Assembly (NCBI GenBank): GCA_023485715.1
Contig: JAMCZG010000033.1
Location: forward strand, 1-14,861
Reading direction: 5' to 3'
Origin: Patescibacteria group bacterium
GTDB taxonomy: Bacteria; Patescibacteriota; Microgenomatia; Levybacterales; UBA12049
Length of the DNA: 14,861 nt
A model generated the notes under the pieces. The model did not search any database, was not told where the DNA came from, and was given only the letters and a program-made list of their open reading frames with translations. A program made the position numbers and the translations under genes. Positions 14,052-14,861 of the stretch are shown here, piece after piece; position 1 is the stretch's first letter; each line of letters starts with the position of its first letter.

Positions 14052-14861
14052 ATGAATAATTGGAAATATTATTCCCTTCGTAGGCGTTCTTTAGGGCTTC
14101 GATATCGATCTTTTTCATTTGAAGCATCGCTTGCATAACTCTTTTAGATCTCTCATTGTCCTCGTCTTGGAGCATCTCGTCCAAAATAGTAGGGACAATC
14201 TGCCATGATAGACCATATTTGTCTTTAAGCCATCCGCATTGTTCCGATTCCGGTACAAAAGAAAGCTTTCCCCAGTAGTAATCAATTTCTTGTTGTGTTT
14301 TGCAATTCACTACAAAAGAAATAGATTCGTTAAAAGTAAAATTATGTTCAAGATAACTATCCATCGCCATAAACTCCTGGCCTTCGAGAGTAAAAGAAGC
14401 ATGTTTTATTGCTCCTTCCTTATTTGGCTCATCGCCCTTATCGTAGCGGGAGATATCGCCGACTTTTGAGTTATAGAATACGGACGTGTAAAAATCTATT
14501 GCCTCCTCGGCCTTGCCTGCCACTTCCTGGACAAACATAAGAGTCGGCGTAATTTTCTGTTTTACATCACCGTTACCTGAAAACATTAATTGCCAAGAAA
14601 CGCCGAACTTATCCTGGACCCAACCGTATTTTTCGCTGAACAGATATTTATCCAGTTTCATTAAAACCGCCCCGTCTTCTGAGAGTTTTGTCCAAAGCTT
14701 ATCGACCTCCTCTTTTGTTTTGCAGTTTACGAAGAACGATACCGCAGGCGAGAATTTAAATTCCGGACCGCCGTTTAGGGCAATAAATTCCAGTCCGCCC
14801 AGTTCAAAAGCAACAGTCATTACAGAATCTTTTGGCATCCCTGAAACTTTTGCTCCCTCTT
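14044..14861 (-). CDS. Two-domain VOC-superfamily protein (PhnB/glyoxalase-like), N-terminus outside the window
   Basis: The open frame runs to the right edge without a stop, so the gene is partial; an internal ATG at 14838 is not likely to be the start, because it falls in the middle of the first domain. Residues encoded here hold the second half of one VOC domain (VMTVAFELGGLEFIALNGGPEF, then VNCKTKEEVDKLW and GWVQDKFGVSWQL). A complete second copy follows (KITPTLMFV, EEAIDFYTSVFYNSKVG, FMAMDS, VNCKTQQEIDYYW, GWLKDKYGLSWQI). The C-terminal tail with RSKRVMQAMLQMKKIDI is typical of the PhnB-like group often labelled 3-demethylubiquinone methyltransferase-like. Such proteins bind small molecules, often through a metal, but most are uncharacterised. 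The stop overlaps the methyltransferase start. Confidence 0.88.
   Translation of the reverse strand, partial: EGAKVSGMPKDSVMTVAFELGGLEFIALNGGPEFKFSPAVSFFVNCKTKEEVDKLWTKLSEDGAVLMKLDKYLFSEKYGWVQDKFGVSWQLMFSGNGDVKQKITPTLMFVQEVAGKAEEAIDFYTSVFYNSKVGDISRYDKGDEPNKEGAIKHASFTLEGQEFMAMDSYLEHNFTFNESISFVVNCKTQQEIDYYWGKLSFVPESEQCGWLKDKYGLSWQIVPTILDEMLQDEDNERSKRVMQAMLQMKKIDIEALKNAYEGNNISNYSYG

Noticed and set aside
1..14861. UGA recoding (glycine), as in Absconditabacteria/Gracilibacteria.
   Set aside because: All recognised genes are full length without internal TGA, glycine uses GGN codons at conserved sites, and the single TGA ends a protein at its normal family length.

Overview
The window looks like a piece of an AT-rich bacterial chromosome, probably a Candidate Phyla Radiation (Patescibacteria) genome and perhaps Microgenomates-like. 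This is an inference. It rests on very dense packing (all gaps under 100 bases), lack of Shine-Dalgarno sites, many small proteins, and a membrane-anchored protein with a Pro/Thr linker and a Cys-rich tail of a style common in that group. The genetic code appears standard: long frames are uninterrupted and TGA is used once, as a stop. I see no rRNA, tRNA, CRISPR array, insertion sequence or origin, and no gene-free stretch over 300 bases.

Layout. Left part (88-3388, minus strand): a GNAT acetyltransferase; a three-gene unit encoding a DUF2178-like membrane protein, a 64-residue XRE-type repressor and a membrane-anchored HEAT-repeat protein; and a 586-residue membrane-anchored extracellular protein with three beta-sandwich-like repeats. 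Next (3467-5640, plus strand) come three membrane proteins: a GAP/LysE-like protein, an unrecognised four-helix protein with a large extracytoplasmic domain, and an HdeD-like protein. A 14-helix-type (DHA2) MFS exporter follows on the minus strand.

Centre (7330-12573): an AdiA-type arginine decarboxylase is flanked by two paralogous GadC-type amino-acid/amine antiporters, one divergent and one immediately downstream. The divergent promoters sit back-to-back in an 84-base gap. A decarboxylase consumes a cytosolic proton and the antiporter swaps product for substrate, so this is most simply an amino-acid-dependent acid-resistance module. The HdeD-like and TMEM175-like proteins nearby fit a pH or ion homeostasis neighbourhood.

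Right part: a TMEM175-family channel (plus strand), then a minus-strand group of VOC protein (cut by the window edge), class I SAM methyltransferase and a DUF167/YggU protein.

The most general pattern is regulatory. Six genes have a good sigma70-like -10 box ending 6-7 bases before the start codon, and a seventh has a weaker one at 5 bases. The predicted transcript start therefore falls on or next to the start codon, so leaderless mRNAs appear to be common here.
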